64,000 bases of DNA. It comes from Streptomyces sp. BHT-5-2 (GTDB lineage Bacteria > Actinomycetota > Actinomycetes > Streptomycetales > Streptomycetaceae). The position numbers were made by a program, and so were the translations under genes. Under the pieces are notes generated by a model that saw nothing but the letters and a program-made list of their open reading frames with translations, was not told the DNA's origin and made no database searches. Below are positions 42,258-51,448 of this stretch, in pieces (within the stretch, counting starts at the first letter, position 1; each line of letters starts with the position of its first letter). The stretch covers positions 5,394,001 to 5,458,000 of the forward strand of contig NZ_CP081496.1 of the NCBI RefSeq assembly GCF_019774615.1. Reading direction: 5' to 3'.

Positions 42258-43355
42258 ATGAAATTCTCCGTGCTCTCCCTGATCGGCCATGCGCCACACC
42301 CGCTGACCGGGCAACTGGCCGCCCCCGCCGACCGGTTCGCCGAGGTCGTGGGGACCGCCGAGGCGGCCGAGCGGCTGGGCTTCGACGCTTACGCCGTCGG
42401 CGAACGGCACGCCGGTCCCTTCCTCTCCTCCAGCCCGTCGGTGGTGCTGGGCGCGCTGGCCGCCCGGACGTCCCGGATCCGGCTGCTGACCGGGGTCACC
42501 GTCGTGGCGGTCCTGGACCCGGTGCGGGTCGCCGAGGACTACGCGACGCTCGACCAACTCGCCCGCGGCCGGCTGGAGCTGGTCGTCGGCAAGGGCGCCG
42601 AGGCCGGTCACTTCGACCTCTTCGGCCTCGACGAGGAGCGGCAGTGGGACCTCCAGGCCGAGAAGTACGAGCTGCTGCGCCGGCTGTGGCACGAGGAGAA
42701 CGTCGACTGGGCGGGCGAGTTCCGGCCGCCGCTGAAGAACGTCACGACCCTGCCGCGCCCCTACGGCGACCCGCCGCGGATCTGGCACGGCTCGGCCACC
42801 AGCCGCAACTCCCCCGAACTGGCCGCGAAGCACGGCGATCCGCTGTTCACCGCCAACGCGATCCAGCCGCGCGCCGCCTACGCCGGGCTGATCGCGTACT
42901 ACCGCGAGCGGTTCGCGGCGTACGGGCACGACCCGGCGCGGGCCCGGGTGGCCGCGGGCTCCGGCGGGCTGCTGATCGCCGACAGCGAACGGCAGGCGAT
43001 CGCCCGCTACAAGGACCTCTACGAGGCGAAGGTCGCGCAGAGCTTCCGGCCGCACCTGGCGGGCCGGCCCGGCTACAACACCCCCTTCCGCACGATCGAG
43101 GACGCCATCGCGAACGGCCCGCAGCTGATCGGCTCGCCGCAGCAGATCATCGACAAGATCCTCGGCTGGCACGCGGTGTACGGCCACGACCTGCAGTCGC
43201 TCAGCGTCGACGGCTTCGGGCTGGACCACGCCGAACAGCTGGAGACCCTGCACCGGTTCGCCGAGGAGATCGCCCCCGTGGTCCGCCGCGAGGCGCCCAG
43301 CACGCTGTGGGCGGACGCGGCGGACGGCTCCCCGGCGGACGGGGACGGGCGGTGA
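42258..43355 (+). CDS. LLM-class flavin-dependent oxidoreductase
   Basis: A 365-residue bacterial-luciferase-like protein. MKFSVLSLIGHAPHP opens a TIM barrel with GFDAYAVGERHAGPF and LLTGVTVVAVLDPVRVAEDYATLDQLARGRLELVVGKGAE, typical of FMN-dependent LLM enzymes. It is distinct from the SsuD-like gene at 2.5 kb and the F420-type gene at 51.5 kb. The ATG at 42258 follows GGAAGGA. It lies alone between the glycerol terminator and the convergent SDR gene. The substrate is unknown. Confidence 0.86.
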   Translation: MKFSVLSLIGHAPHPLTGQLAAPADRFAEVVGTAEAAERLGFDAYAVGERHAGPFLSSSPSVVLGALAARTSRIRLLTGVTVVAVLDPVRVAEDYATLDQLARGRLELVVGKGAEAGHFDLFGLDEERQWDLQAEKYELLRRLWHEENVDWAGEFRPPLKNVTTLPRPYGDPPRIWHGSATSRNSPELAAKHGDPLFTANAIQPRAAYAGLIAYYRERFAAYGHDPARARVAAGSGGLLIADSERQAIARYKDLYEAKVAQSFRPHLAGRPGYNTPFRTIEDAIANGPQLIGSPQQIIDKILGWHAVYGHDLQSLSVDGFGLDHAEQLETLHRFAEEIAPVVRREAPSTLWADAADGSPADGDGR

Positions 43356-43391
43356 CCGCGGGCGTGATCGGGCGTCGTCGGGCGCCCGCGG
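43356..43391. terminator. Hairpin between convergent genes
   Basis: CCGCGGGCG / CGCCCGCGG stem of 9 bp with an 18-base loop, immediately after the LLM-gene stop and 8 bp before the SDR-gene stop. It may terminate transcription on both strands. Confidence 0.6.
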
Positions 43392-43398
43392 CCGCCCG

Positions 43399-44175
43399 TC
43401 AGGCGGCGAAGCCGCCGTCGACCGCGAGCGCGGCACCGGTGATGTACCGGCCGCCGTCGCCCGCCAGATGGGCCACCGTCGCCGCCACGTCCGCCGGCCG
43501 CCCGTAGCTGCCGAGCGAGGTCAACTGCGCCTGGAACGCGGCGCTCTCGCCGTCCGCGGGGTTCATGTCGGTGTCGATGGGCCCCGGGTGGACGAGGTTG
43601 ACGGTGATGCCGCGCGGGCCCAACTCCCGGGCCAGCGCCTTGGTCAGGCCGGTCAGCGCGGCCTTGCTGGTGGCGTAGAGGGAACCGCCGGGGAAGGCCA
43701 CCCGCTCGGCCATGCAGCTGCCGATCGAGATGATCCGGCCGCCCTCGACCAGGTGGGCGGCCGCGGCCTGCGCCGCCAGGAAGGGGGCCCGGACATTGGT
43801 CGCCAGCACCCGGTCCACGGCGTCGAGCCCGATGCCCTCGAAGGGGCCCAGGACGCCCAGACCCGCGTTGTTGACGAGGACGTCCAGCCGCCCCATCCGG
43901 TCCGCCGCGGCGGCCACCGAGGCCCGCACCGCCTCCGGGTCCGCGGCGTCGGCCCGGAGCGCCCAGGCCCGCCCGCCGGCCTCCTCGATCTCCTTGACGA
44001 CCCGGGCGGCCAGATCGTCCCGGTCACGGTAGGTCAGCGCGACCGCCGCCCCGTCGGCCGCCAGCCGCACCGCGACGGCCGCGCCGATGCCCCGGCTGCC
44101 GCCGGTCACCAGGGCCGCCCTGCCGGTCAGCGGGCGGGTGCCGGCCACCGGGCCGGCGGAAGTCGTCGTCGTCAT
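43399..44175 (-). CDS. Short-chain dehydrogenase/reductase
   Basis: A 258-residue classical SDR. The NAD(P)-binding motif is LVTGGSRGIGAAVA, with NNAGLG, then the catalytic Ser-Tyr-Lys set (ISIGSCM and YATSKAALTGLTKALARELGPRGITVNLVHPGPIDTDM). It is most like 3-oxoacyl-[ACP] reductase-type SDRs, but the substrate is unknown. The ATG at 44175 follows AGGTGAGG and is preferred to the upstream in-frame ATG at 44199. Confidence 0.92.
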   Translation of the reverse strand: MTTTTSAGPVAGTRPLTGRAALVTGGSRGIGAAVAVRLAADGAAVALTYRDRDDLAARVVKEIEEAGGRAWALRADAADPEAVRASVAAAADRMGRLDVLVNNAGLGVLGPFEGIGLDAVDRVLATNVRAPFLAAQAAAAHLVEGGRIISIGSCMAERVAFPGGSLYATSKAALTGLTKALARELGPRGITVNLVHPGPIDTDMNPADGESAAFQAQLTSLGSYGRPADVAATVAHLAGDGGRYITGAALAVDGGFAA

Positions 44176-44486
44176 CGTCCTCACCTGTTCCATATCCAAA
44201 TCCCACCAACAAGTACCGAGTTGGGCCGACCCGGAAGCTTTGCGGCGCTTCCGGGGGCTTCCTCCGCGGTACGGCTCGATCCTCCGGTACGGCGGCGGGC
44301 GGTGCTGGCGGAATACGGACGGCCAGGCCGCGGGGCGGGCCGTGCGCCGCTCCGCACCGTCCGCACACGTGCTCGTAAAGGGGCTGCGGATCGGCCCCGG
44401 GGAAGCCGTAGTCTTGGGAGCGCACGCAATGGAACTGCTGCCGGCGGCCGCCCCGGGCGGCCCGACCGGCCGGAAGGAGGGGCTGG

Positions 44487-45602
44487 GTGATCGAGCTGGA
44501 GGGGGTGCCCGAGCTGATCGACCCGGTCATGGTGGCCGCGTTCGAAGGCTGGAACGACGCCGGCGACGCCGCCTCCGCCGCGGTCGCCCACCTGGACCGG
44601 GAGTGGAAGGGCGAGGTCTTCGCCGCGCTCGACGCCGAGGACTACTACGACTTCCAGGTGAACCGCCCCACGGTCTTCCTGGAGAACGGCGTCCGCAAGA
44701 TCACCTGGCCCACGACGCGGCTCTCCGTCGTCCGGGTCGGCGACGCGGACGGCAAGGGGAACCCCCGCGACCTGGTCCTGGTCCGCGGCATCGAGCCGAG
44801 CATGCGCTGGCGCTCGTTCTGCAACGAACTCCTCGGCTTCGCCCATGAGTTGGGCGTCGAGATGGTGGTGGTGCTGGGCTCGCTGCTGGGCGACACCCCG
44901 CACACCCGGCCGGTCCCGGTCAGCGGCGTCAGCTCCGACGCCGACGTGGCCCGCCGGCTGGATCTGGAGGAGTCCCGCTACGAAGGCCCCACCGGCATCG
45001 TCGGCATCCTCCAGGAGGCGTGCACACACGCCGGCGTCCCGGCGGTCAGCCTGTGGGCCGCGGTGCCGCACTACGTCTCCCAGCCGCCCAACCCCAAGGC
45101 CACCCTCGCCCTCCTCAACCGCCTGGAGGACCTGCTCGACCTGCGGATCCCGCTCGGCGAACTGACCGAGGACGCCCGCGCCTGGCAGCTGGGCGTGGAC
45201 CAACTCGCCGCGGAGGACAGCGAGGTCGCCGAGTACGTCCAGTCGCTGGAGGAGGCCCGGGACACCGCCGAACTGCCGGAGGCGTCCGGCGAGGCCATCG
45301 CCCGGGAGTTCGAGCGCTATCTGCGCCGCCGCGACCCGCAGGCCGGCCCCGGGGTGGCGAGCGAGGGCGGCGTCGCCGACGGCCGGGACGGCTCCTACCT
45401 CCGGGACACCGCCGGCGGCCGCACCCGGCACCCGCGCGCCACGCCCAAGGAGCCTCGCGAGCCCCGGCCGCCGGAGGAGTCCGGCCCCGCGAAGCCGTCC
45501 ACCGGCCCGGAGGCCGGCGAGGGCACCGGGGAGCGCGACGCGGGACCGGACGGCGGCCGCACCGACGGCGAGGGCCCGGAGGACTCCGGCGCCGAGCGCT
45601 GA
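44487..45602 (+). CDS. parJ: PAC2-family protein, ParJ-like
   Basis: A 371-residue PAC2 (proteasome assembly chaperone 2-like) protein. The PAC2 domain covers about residues 1-265 (MIELEGVPELIDPVMVAAFEGWNDAGDAASAAV, LGSLLGDTPHTRPVPVSG, WAAVPHYVSQPPNPKATLALLNRLEDLL). A 90-residue Pro-, Gly- and Glu-rich tail follows. The gene between glpD and mshC in S. coelicolor (SCO1662) has been described as ParJ, a ParA-binding protein that limits ParA polymerisation during sporulation; the symbol here rests on family and position, from memory. The GTG at 44487 follows GGAAGGAGG. Confidence 0.85.
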   Translation: MIELEGVPELIDPVMVAAFEGWNDAGDAASAAVAHLDREWKGEVFAALDAEDYYDFQVNRPTVFLENGVRKITWPTTRLSVVRVGDADGKGNPRDLVLVRGIEPSMRWRSFCNELLGFAHELGVEMVVVLGSLLGDTPHTRPVPVSGVSSDADVARRLDLEESRYEGPTGIVGILQEACTHAGVPAVSLWAAVPHYVSQPPNPKATLALLNRLEDLLDLRIPLGELTEDARAWQLGVDQLAAEDSEVAEYVQSLEEARDTAELPEASGEAIAREFERYLRRRDPQAGPGVASEGGVADGRDGSYLRDTAGGRTRHPRATPKEPREPRPPEESGPAKPSTGPEAGEGTGERDAGPDGGRTDGEGPEDSGAER

Positions 45603-45651
45603 CCGGCCGCCCGGCGGCAGCCGGTCCCCGCACCGGGCCGGCGCACGACGA

Positions 45652-45682
45652 AGGGGCGCCCCCCATTCCGGGGGGCGCCCCT
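45652..45682. terminator. Bidirectional terminator
   Basis: Perfect 13-bp stem AGGGGCGCCCCCC / GGGGGGCGCCCCT with a 5-base loop between the convergent PAC2 gene and mshC. Confidence 0.9.
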
Positions 45683-45722
45683 CACGCGTCCGGCGACGGC
45701 CGTGCGGCCGTCGTCCCCGTCC

Positions 45723-46952
45723 CTACAGCGCCACGCCCAGCAGGGCGTCCACCGCGCGGGAGACGAGGCCGGGCGCGCCCTCGTCGGTGCCGCCGTCGGC
45801 CTCCTGCGCGGCGGCCCAGCGGTCCACCGCGGCGAGCGCGGCCGGCGCGTCCAGGTCGTCGGCCAGGGCGGTGCGGATCTCCGCGAGGAGGGCCTCGGCG
45901 GGCGGGCCGTCCGGGCGGGAGACCGCGGAACGCCAGCGGGCCAGCCGGTCCTCGGCGTCCCGGAGCACCTCGTCGGTCCACTCCCAGTCGCTGCGGTAGT
46001 GGTGGGCCAGCAGCGACAGGCGGATCGCCGCCGGGTCGGTGCCGGCCCGGCGCAGCGCGGAGACGAAGACCAGGTTGCCCTTGGACTTGGACATCTTCTG
46101 GCCGTCCAGGGCGACCATGCCGGCGTGCACGTACGCCTGGGCGAAGGGGTGCCGGCCGGTCAGTGCCTGGGCGTGCGAGGCGCCCATCTCGTGGTGCGGG
46201 AAGGCGAGGTCGGAGCCGCCGCCCTGGACGTCGAAGCCCATGCCCAGGTGCTCCAGGGCGATGGCGACGCACTCGATGTGCCAGCCGGGCCGGCCGTGGC
46301 CCAGCGACCCGCCGTCCCAGCTCGGCTCGCCGTCGCGGGCGGCCATCCACAGCATCGGGTCGAGCGGGTTCTTCTTGCCCTCGCGCTCCGGGTCGCCGCC
46401 GCGCTCGGCGGACAGCAGCCGCATCGCCTCGGCGTCCAGGCCGGAGACCTCGCCGAAGTGCGGGTCGGAGGCCACCGAGAAGTAGGTGTCGCCGTCGAGT
46501 TCGTAGGCCGCACCGGCCTCGCGCAGCCGCTCGACCAGCGGGACGATCCACGGTATCGACTCGACGGCGCCTATGTAGTGGCGCGGCGGCAGCATCCGCA
46601 GCGCCGTCATGTCCTCGCGGAAGAGGGCGGTCTCGCGCTCGGCGAGCGCGGTCCAGTCGACGCCGGTCGCCACCGCCCGCTCCAGCAGCGGGTCGTCGAC
46701 GTCGGTGACGTTCTGCACGTAGTGCACCTGGCGCTTCGTGTCGAGCCACACGCGCTGAACGAGGTCGAACGCGTTGTAGGTCGCCGCGTGCCCCATGTGG
46801 GTGGCGTCGTACGGCGTGATGCCGCAGACGTAGATACGGGCGACGGGACCGGGGTCGAGGGTCACCCGTCCGCCGGTCGCGGTGTCGTGGATCCTCAGGT
46901 CGCGGCCCTGACCGGGCAGGGCGGGGACCTCAGAAGCGGGCCATGCATGCAT
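45723..46952 (-). CDS. mshC: Mycothiol biosynthesis cysteine ligase
   Basis: A 409-residue ATP-dependent ligase joining L-cysteine to glucosaminyl-inositol in mycothiol synthesis, related to class I cysteinyl-tRNA synthetases. It has a zinc-site Cys in YVCGITPYDATHMGHAATY (HIGH-like motif), VQNVTDVDDPLLERA, GWHIECVAIALEHLG, and KMSKSKGNLVFVS (KMSKS). The start at 46952 is an ATG with no strong ribosome site, and the chosen N-terminus matches the family. Its shorter length and the MshC-type VDWTALAERETALFREDM segment separate it from CysS. It lies next to ParJ and the kinase-like/DUF3090/phosphatase genes, a neighbourhood shared with mycobacteria as I recall. Confidence 0.95.
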   Translation of the reverse strand: MHAWPASEVPALPGQGRDLRIHDTATGGRVTLDPGPVARIYVCGITPYDATHMGHAATYNAFDLVQRVWLDTKRQVHYVQNVTDVDDPLLERAVATGVDWTALAERETALFREDMTALRMLPPRHYIGAVESIPWIVPLVERLREAGAAYELDGDTYFSVASDPHFGEVSGLDAEAMRLLSAERGGDPEREGKKNPLDPMLWMAARDGEPSWDGGSLGHGRPGWHIECVAIALEHLGMGFDVQGGGSDLAFPHHEMGASHAQALTGRHPFAQAYVHAGMVALDGQKMSKSKGNLVFVSALRRAGTDPAAIRLSLLAHHYRSDWEWTDEVLRDAEDRLARWRSAVSRPDGPPAEALLAEIRTALADDLDAPAALAAVDRWAAAQEADGGTDEGAPGLVSRAVDALLGVAL

Positions 46953-47097
46953 GCCTTGAGCGTAACCGGACGGATGTTCCGCATACGAACCGGAGGGGCC
47001 TCTCTGGCTGGAAAGGTGGTCTTGCGATCCGCGGCCGGATGTGCCACCGGATGTGCCGGAGGCATACGGCCGTTGGGCGGCCGGGGCCGGTGTCGGC

Positions 47098-48016
47098 TCA
47101 GACCGGCGGCCAGGGAATCGCCGGCCACTCCCCGCTCGGCTCCGGGTGCCGTCCGCTGCTCAGCAGCCCCTCGACCCGCGCGCGCAGCGCCGCCAGCTCG
47201 GCATCCGTGATCAGCTCCGCCAACCGGGCGGCGAGCGGCGCGCCGTCGGCCAGTGCCGCCCGCAGACCGCGCAGCACCTCCAGCGCCTCCCCGGGCAGCG
47301 GCTCGCCGGCCCAGCCCCACAGGAGCGTGCGCAGCTTGTCCGCCGAGTTGAACGTCACACCGTGGTCGATCGCGAAGAACGCGCCACCGGCCCCGGGCAG
47401 CAGATGGCCGCCCTTGCGGTCGCCGTTGTTGATCACCGCGTCCAGGACGGCCAGCCGGCGCAGCCGGGGGTCGTCGGCATGGACCAGCAGCGCGGTGCGG
47501 CCCGCGCCGATCTCCGCCCGGCCGACCGCCTTCCAGCCCGCCGCCGGTTCGTCCTCGGCGACCAGCGCCAGCAGCTCGGGCGCCTCGTCGCCGTCCCCGG
47601 GCGGCGCTATCCACTCCTGGACCATGCCGGTGCCGTACGGGCCGTCGCGCAGCACGGTGGTGGGGATGAGGTCCCAGCCGCAGGCCCGGGAGACCTCGTA
47701 GGCGGCGACCTCGCGCTGGGCGAGCGTGCCGTCGGGGAAGTCCCACAGCGGGGCGCTCGCCGGCGACCGGCTTGTAGACGCATGCGGCGCTGCGCCCGTC
47801 GCGCTCGACGGTGCAGTAGAGGACGGCGTTGGAGGCGTCGGGGACCTGGCCGCGGACGGTCAGCTCGCCCTCGGCGAGCAGTGCCGGCGGCAGGCTCCCG
47901 ACGGGCTCCCGGGCCGGCTCCCGCGGGACCGCGCGGGCGGCATCCGGGCCGGCCGGTTCGGCGACGGGCTCCATGGGGTTCAGGCGTCCCGCCGGTATCC
48001 GTTCTGGCGCGGGCAT
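47098..48016 (-). pseudogene. PI3/4-kinase-like protein (SCO1664 family), frameshifted
   Basis: A gene of the SCO1664-type kinase-fold family, split over two frames. The first part (from ATG at 48016) reads LLAEGELTVRGQVPDASNAVLYCTVERDGRSAACVYKPVAGERP. The other frame continues WDFPDGTLAQREVAAYEVSRACGWDLIPTTVLRDGPYG and then VLDAVINNGDRKGGHLL (catalytic-loop-like) and FFAIDHGVTFNSADKL (metal-loop-like), ending at 47098. The switch is at the GGGG run at 47750-47753, where one base fewer would restore a normal product of about 305 residues. It may be a sequencing error, a true null, or rarely a programmed shift. It overlaps DUF3090 by 37 bp. Confidence 0.85.
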
Positions 48017-48570
48017 ACGTGTCCCTCCGGGTCGAGCGGCAGGCTGCACAGCGGGCACGGCGGGCGGCCGGCGTTGACCACGTCCAGCGCCCGCTTGGCG
48101 AACGCCCGGGCCATGGTGCCGGTCAGCCGCACCCGGAGCATCGGCGGGCCGTTCTCGTCGTCCTGGAGCAGTCGCTCCTCGGCGTCGGCGAGGTCCTCGT
48201 CGCTGTCGGCCTCCAACTCGACCAGCGCCTGCGCCTCGACGATCATCCGCTCCTCGTCGCCGTCCCAGGCCAGCGCCATGGTGCCGACCCGGAACTCCTC
48301 CTCCACCGGCGTCTCCAACGGCGCGGTGTCGGCCATCTCGGACGGGGAGACCGCGGGTACCGGGGCGCTGCCGCCGCTGCGCCGCACCACCTCGTCCAGC
48401 AGCTCGTCGATCCGCTCGGCGAGCGCGGCCACCTGGGTCTTCTCCAGGGCGACGCTGGTGACGCGGCCACCCGCGGTGGCCTGGAGGAAGAAGCTACGGC
48501 GGCCAGGCAGCCCGACCGTACCGGCCACGAAGCGGTCCGGTAGGTCGTAGAAGAACACCTGACGGGACAA
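47980..48570 (-). CDS. DUF3090 family protein with C-terminal zinc-type motif
   Basis: A 196-residue protein of an actinobacterial family of unknown function. VFFYDLPDRFVAGTVGLPGRRSFFLQAT is the family signature, followed by a Glu-rich central part and the C-terminal CPLCSLPLDPEGHVCPRQNG, a Cys-rich knuckle that may bind zinc. The TTG at 48570 is supported by GGAGCAGG upstream. It lies between the histidine phosphatase and the kinase-like gene, and its 3' end overlaps the latter. The three are probably cotranscribed and act in one unknown process. Confidence 0.86.
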   Translation of the reverse strand: MSRQVFFYDLPDRFVAGTVGLPGRRSFFLQATAGGRVTSVALEKTQVAALAERIDELLDEVVRRSGGSAPVPAVSPSEMADTAPLETPVEEEFRVGTMALAWDGDEERMIVEAQALVELEADSDEDLADAEERLLQDDENGPPMLRVRLTGTMARAFAKRALDVVNAGRPPCPLCSLPLDPEGHVCPRQNGYRRDA

Positions 48571-48702
48571 CGTCCTGCTCCGATTGTGTCGACTGCTTGG
48601 GTCAGTGCGGTCGCTGCGGTCGCGGCGTCCCGGAGGGGGTACGGCGCGGATCACAGGGGCGTCGCGGGCAGCGCCGTCGCACCACCCTACTGCGCCTGCT
48701 GA

Positions 48703-49401
48703 TCACGCTGCGCCCGCACCGCCCCCGATGGCCGCGTCCCGCTCGCCGCCGGCGCCGCCGGCGTCCTCGCGGGGCACCAGCGAGGCGAGGTCGCCGGTGT
48801 CGCCGAGCCGTACGAGGTAGGGCCGCAGCCGGGTGTAGCGGATCACGGTCACCGAGCACGGCTCCACGGAGATCCGCTGGAAGAGGTCCAGGTGCATGCC
48901 GAGGGCGTCGGCGACCAGGGACTTGATGAGGTCGCCGTGCGAGCACATCAAGTAGGCCGCCTCCGCACCGGAGGTCTCCTCGACCCGGGCGTTCCAGTCC
49001 CGGACCGCGGCCACCGCGCGGGCCTGCATCTCCCGCATCGGCTCGCCGCCGGGGAAGGCGGCCGCGGAGGGGTGCTGCTGGACGGTCTCCATCAGCGGTT
49101 CGTCGGCCAGCTCGGCGAGCTTGCGCCCCGACCAGTCGCCGTAGTCGCACTCGGTGATCCGCTCGTCGGTCTCCAGGCGCAGCCCGGGGCGGGCCGCCAG
49201 CAGCGGCCCCAGGCTCTCCCGGCAGCGCTGCAGCGGGCTGGTGACGGCGAGCGCCAGCGGGATGTCCGCGAGCCGGGCGGGCAGCGCCGCGGCCTGGGCG
49301 GCGCCCCGCTCGTCGAGGGCGACGCCGGGCGTCCGGCCGGCGAGCACGCCGGAGGTGTTGGCGGTGGAGCGGCCGTGCCGCACCAGGATCAGCGTGGGCA
49401 T
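48703..49401 (-). CDS. Histidine phosphatase family protein
   Basis: A 232-residue phosphoglycerate-mutase-like phosphatase. The phosphohistidine motif LILVRHGRSTANTSG is at residues 4-18. ECDYGDWSGRKLAELADEPLM and the second catalytic His in YLMCSHGDLIKSLVADALG complete the active site. The family (MSMEG_4193 type) acts on an unknown small phosphorylated substrate. The ATG at 49401 begins the conserved domain. It precedes DUF3090 and the kinase-like gene by 132 bp on the same strand. Confidence 0.92.
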   Translation of the reverse strand: MPTLILVRHGRSTANTSGVLAGRTPGVALDERGAAQAAALPARLADIPLALAVTSPLQRCRESLGPLLAARPGLRLETDERITECDYGDWSGRKLAELADEPLMETVQQHPSAAAFPGGEPMREMQARAVAAVRDWNARVEETSGAEAAYLMCSHGDLIKSLVADALGMHLDLFQRISVEPCSVTVIRYTRLRPYLVRLGDTGDLASLVPREDAGGAGGERDAAIGGGAGAA

Positions 49402-49486
49402 GCCCGCCACCCTAGGGCCTGTCCGGCAAGAAGGTCCCGGGGCGGGTCGGCTTCTTCCCTGGCAGGGGCTTCTGCCGCGGGCGAGA

Positions 49487-50479
49487 ATGCCTGGTGTGAT
49501 CGTGGACTGCGCCATCTACCGCGAGGGCCGCCGCCATGAGTGCGCGCGGGACTTCTCGCGCGCACTGGCCGCGGCCCGGGCGGAGGGGCACTCCTTTCTG
49601 TGGCTGGGCATGTACGAGCCGACCCAGCACGAGTTCGACGAGGTCAGCAGCAAGTTCGGGCTGCACCCGCTGGCCGTGGAGGACGCCCTCAACGCCCACC
49701 AACGGCCCAAGCTGGAGGTCTACGACGACTCGGTGTTCGTGGTGCTGAAGCCGATCACCTACGACGTCACGGCCGACACGGTGACCGCCTCGGAGCTGAT
49801 GGTCTTCGTCGGCGACTCGTTCGTCGTCACCGTCCGGCACGGTACGGCCAGTCCGCTGGCGGCGGTCCGTCGGCGGCTGGAGCACCATCCGGAGATCCTG
49901 CGGCACGGCCCCGGCGCGGTGCTCTACGCGATCAGCGACGCGGTGGTGGACCACTACATCGAGGTCGCCGGCGAACTCCAGGTGGACATGGAGGAGTTGG
50001 AGGCCGAGGTGTTCGCGCCGATCCGCCGGGAGACCCGGGGCACCGCCGCCCAGATCTACGCGTTCAAGCGCGAGGTGCTCGAATTCCGCCGGGCCACCGT
50101 CCCGTTGGTCGAGCCGATGAACCGCCTGCAGAACCCCGGTGTGCCGTTCGTGCACGATCACGCCCGGCCGTTCTTCCGGGACGTCGGCGACCATCTGACC
50201 CGTGCCAACGAGTCGGTGGAGTCGCTGGACCGGCTGCTGTCGGACATCCTCGCCGCCCATCTGGCGCAGATGGGCGTCCGGCAGAACGACGACATGCGCA
50301 AGATCTCCGCCTGGGCGGCGCTGGCCGCGGTGCCGACCCTGATCGCGGGCATCTACGGCATGAACTTCAGCGATATGCCGGAGCTGAAGTGGCCGCTGGG
50401 CTACCCGGTGATCCTGCTGCTGATGGCGACCATCGAGGTGCTGCTCTACCGGCTGTTCAAGCGCCGCGGCTGGCTGTGA
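49487..50479 (+). CDS. corA: CorA-type magnesium/cobalt channel
   Basis: A 330-residue CorA-family divalent cation channel. A long soluble N-terminal domain (about residues 1-265) with extended helices is followed by two C-terminal membrane helices. The selectivity motif Gly-Met-Asn (AGIYGMNFSDMPELKW) closes the first helix, and the protein ends in a basic tail (KRRGWL). The ATG at 49487 is used; a GTG at 49496 is an alternative, and neither has a strong Shine-Dalgarno site. It is divergent from the histidine phosphatase. Confidence 0.95.
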   Translation: MPGVIVDCAIYREGRRHECARDFSRALAAARAEGHSFLWLGMYEPTQHEFDEVSSKFGLHPLAVEDALNAHQRPKLEVYDDSVFVVLKPITYDVTADTVTASELMVFVGDSFVVTVRHGTASPLAAVRRRLEHHPEILRHGPGAVLYAISDAVVDHYIEVAGELQVDMEELEAEVFAPIRRETRGTAAQIYAFKREVLEFRRATVPLVEPMNRLQNPGVPFVHDHARPFFRDVGDHLTRANESVESLDRLLSDILAAHLAQMGVRQNDDMRKISAWAALAAVPTLIAGIYGMNFSDMPELKWPLGYPVILLLMATIEVLLYRLFKRRGWL

Positions 50480-50503
50480 GCGGGGGCCGGGGGCCGCGGT
50501 TGC

Positions 50504-51292
50504 TCAGGCGAACTCCGGCGCGGCGGCGGCCGGCCCGCCCAGCGCGTTCCGCCGCTCGGGCATCGCGAGGCTGACCATCCGCCGCCAGCCGAGCAGCCGC
50601 TCGTAGCCGTAGAACGCCAGGATCCCGGCCCTGATCAGTGCCGATCTGGTCCGGGACCAGCCCAGGATGCGGCCCATCCGCGCCATCACGGCCAGGCCGA
50701 CGTCCCGGTGGACGGCGATCTCGGCGAGCGCGGACTGCCGCAGGGTCCGCTGGATGGCGCGTCCGTGACCGGCCCGGGCCAGCCGCAGCAGCTCCTCGTG
50801 GCAGTACGCGAGGTGGTTCTCCTCGTCGTGGCAGATCATCCGGACCGCCCGGCCCAGCTCGGGATGGTCGCCGAAGTACTTCCGGAGCAGCAGCATCTGC
50901 TCCGCGGCGCGCTGCTCGGTGACCCGGCTGTGCGCGAGGTAGGTGACGATGTCCCGTTCGCCCAGCGGCTCTTCGCGGCGGAGCTTGTCGTGGGCCAGTC
51001 CGATGCCGCGCCGCTCCAACAGCATGGTGTAGTCGGTGGCTTCGGGAACCTCGACGGGCGTCAGGCCGCGCCGGCGGAGCAGGGCGCGGAAGATCCGGCC
51101 GTGCTTGTCCTCGTCGGCGCCGTGCCGGGCGACCTTGGGCGCCAGGTCGCCGTGGGACGCCGGCAGCAGTGCGGCGATCCGCCCGTTCTCCCAGCCGCCC
51201 TGGGCCTCCCCGCTGGCCGCGATGGAGCAGAAGAGACGGTAGGAGGCGTCGTTGTCGACGATCTCCTGGAACAGGCTCCTGGCCGAGAACAT
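50504..51292 (-). CDS. Ferritin-like domain protein
   Basis: A 262-residue, mostly helical protein with two iron-ligand-type motifs: DEDKHGRIFRALL and CHDEENHLAYCHEELL (two ExxH-like elements), plus TEQRAAEQMLLLRKYFG between them. This fits the ferritin-like di-iron superfamily, though no specific subfamily or substrate can be assigned. The ATG at 51292 has GGAGG 8 bp upstream. It is convergent with corA, whose stop is 24 bp away. Confidence 0.82.
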   Translation of the reverse strand: MFSARSLFQEIVDNDASYRLFCSIAASGEAQGGWENGRIAALLPASHGDLAPKVARHGADEDKHGRIFRALLRRRGLTPVEVPEATDYTMLLERRGIGLAHDKLRREEPLGERDIVTYLAHSRVTEQRAAEQMLLLRKYFGDHPELGRAVRMICHDEENHLAYCHEELLRLARAGHGRAIQRTLRQSALAEIAVHRDVGLAVMARMGRILGWSRTRSALIRAGILAFYGYERLLGWRRMVSLAMPERRNALGGPAAAAPEFA

Positions 51293-51448
51293 CAGCGTCA
51301 CCTCCGAACGGACACACCCGTGCTCGGAGAGTCAAATGCCGCGTTCCGCCCCCGGCAACCGGGGGCGCGGCCCGCTGCGCCCGTTCGCCTGACGCGCGGG
51401 GCGTGAGGCCCGTAACCCGCCCGTCCCTGGGGCGTTGAGTTCCTTGAC

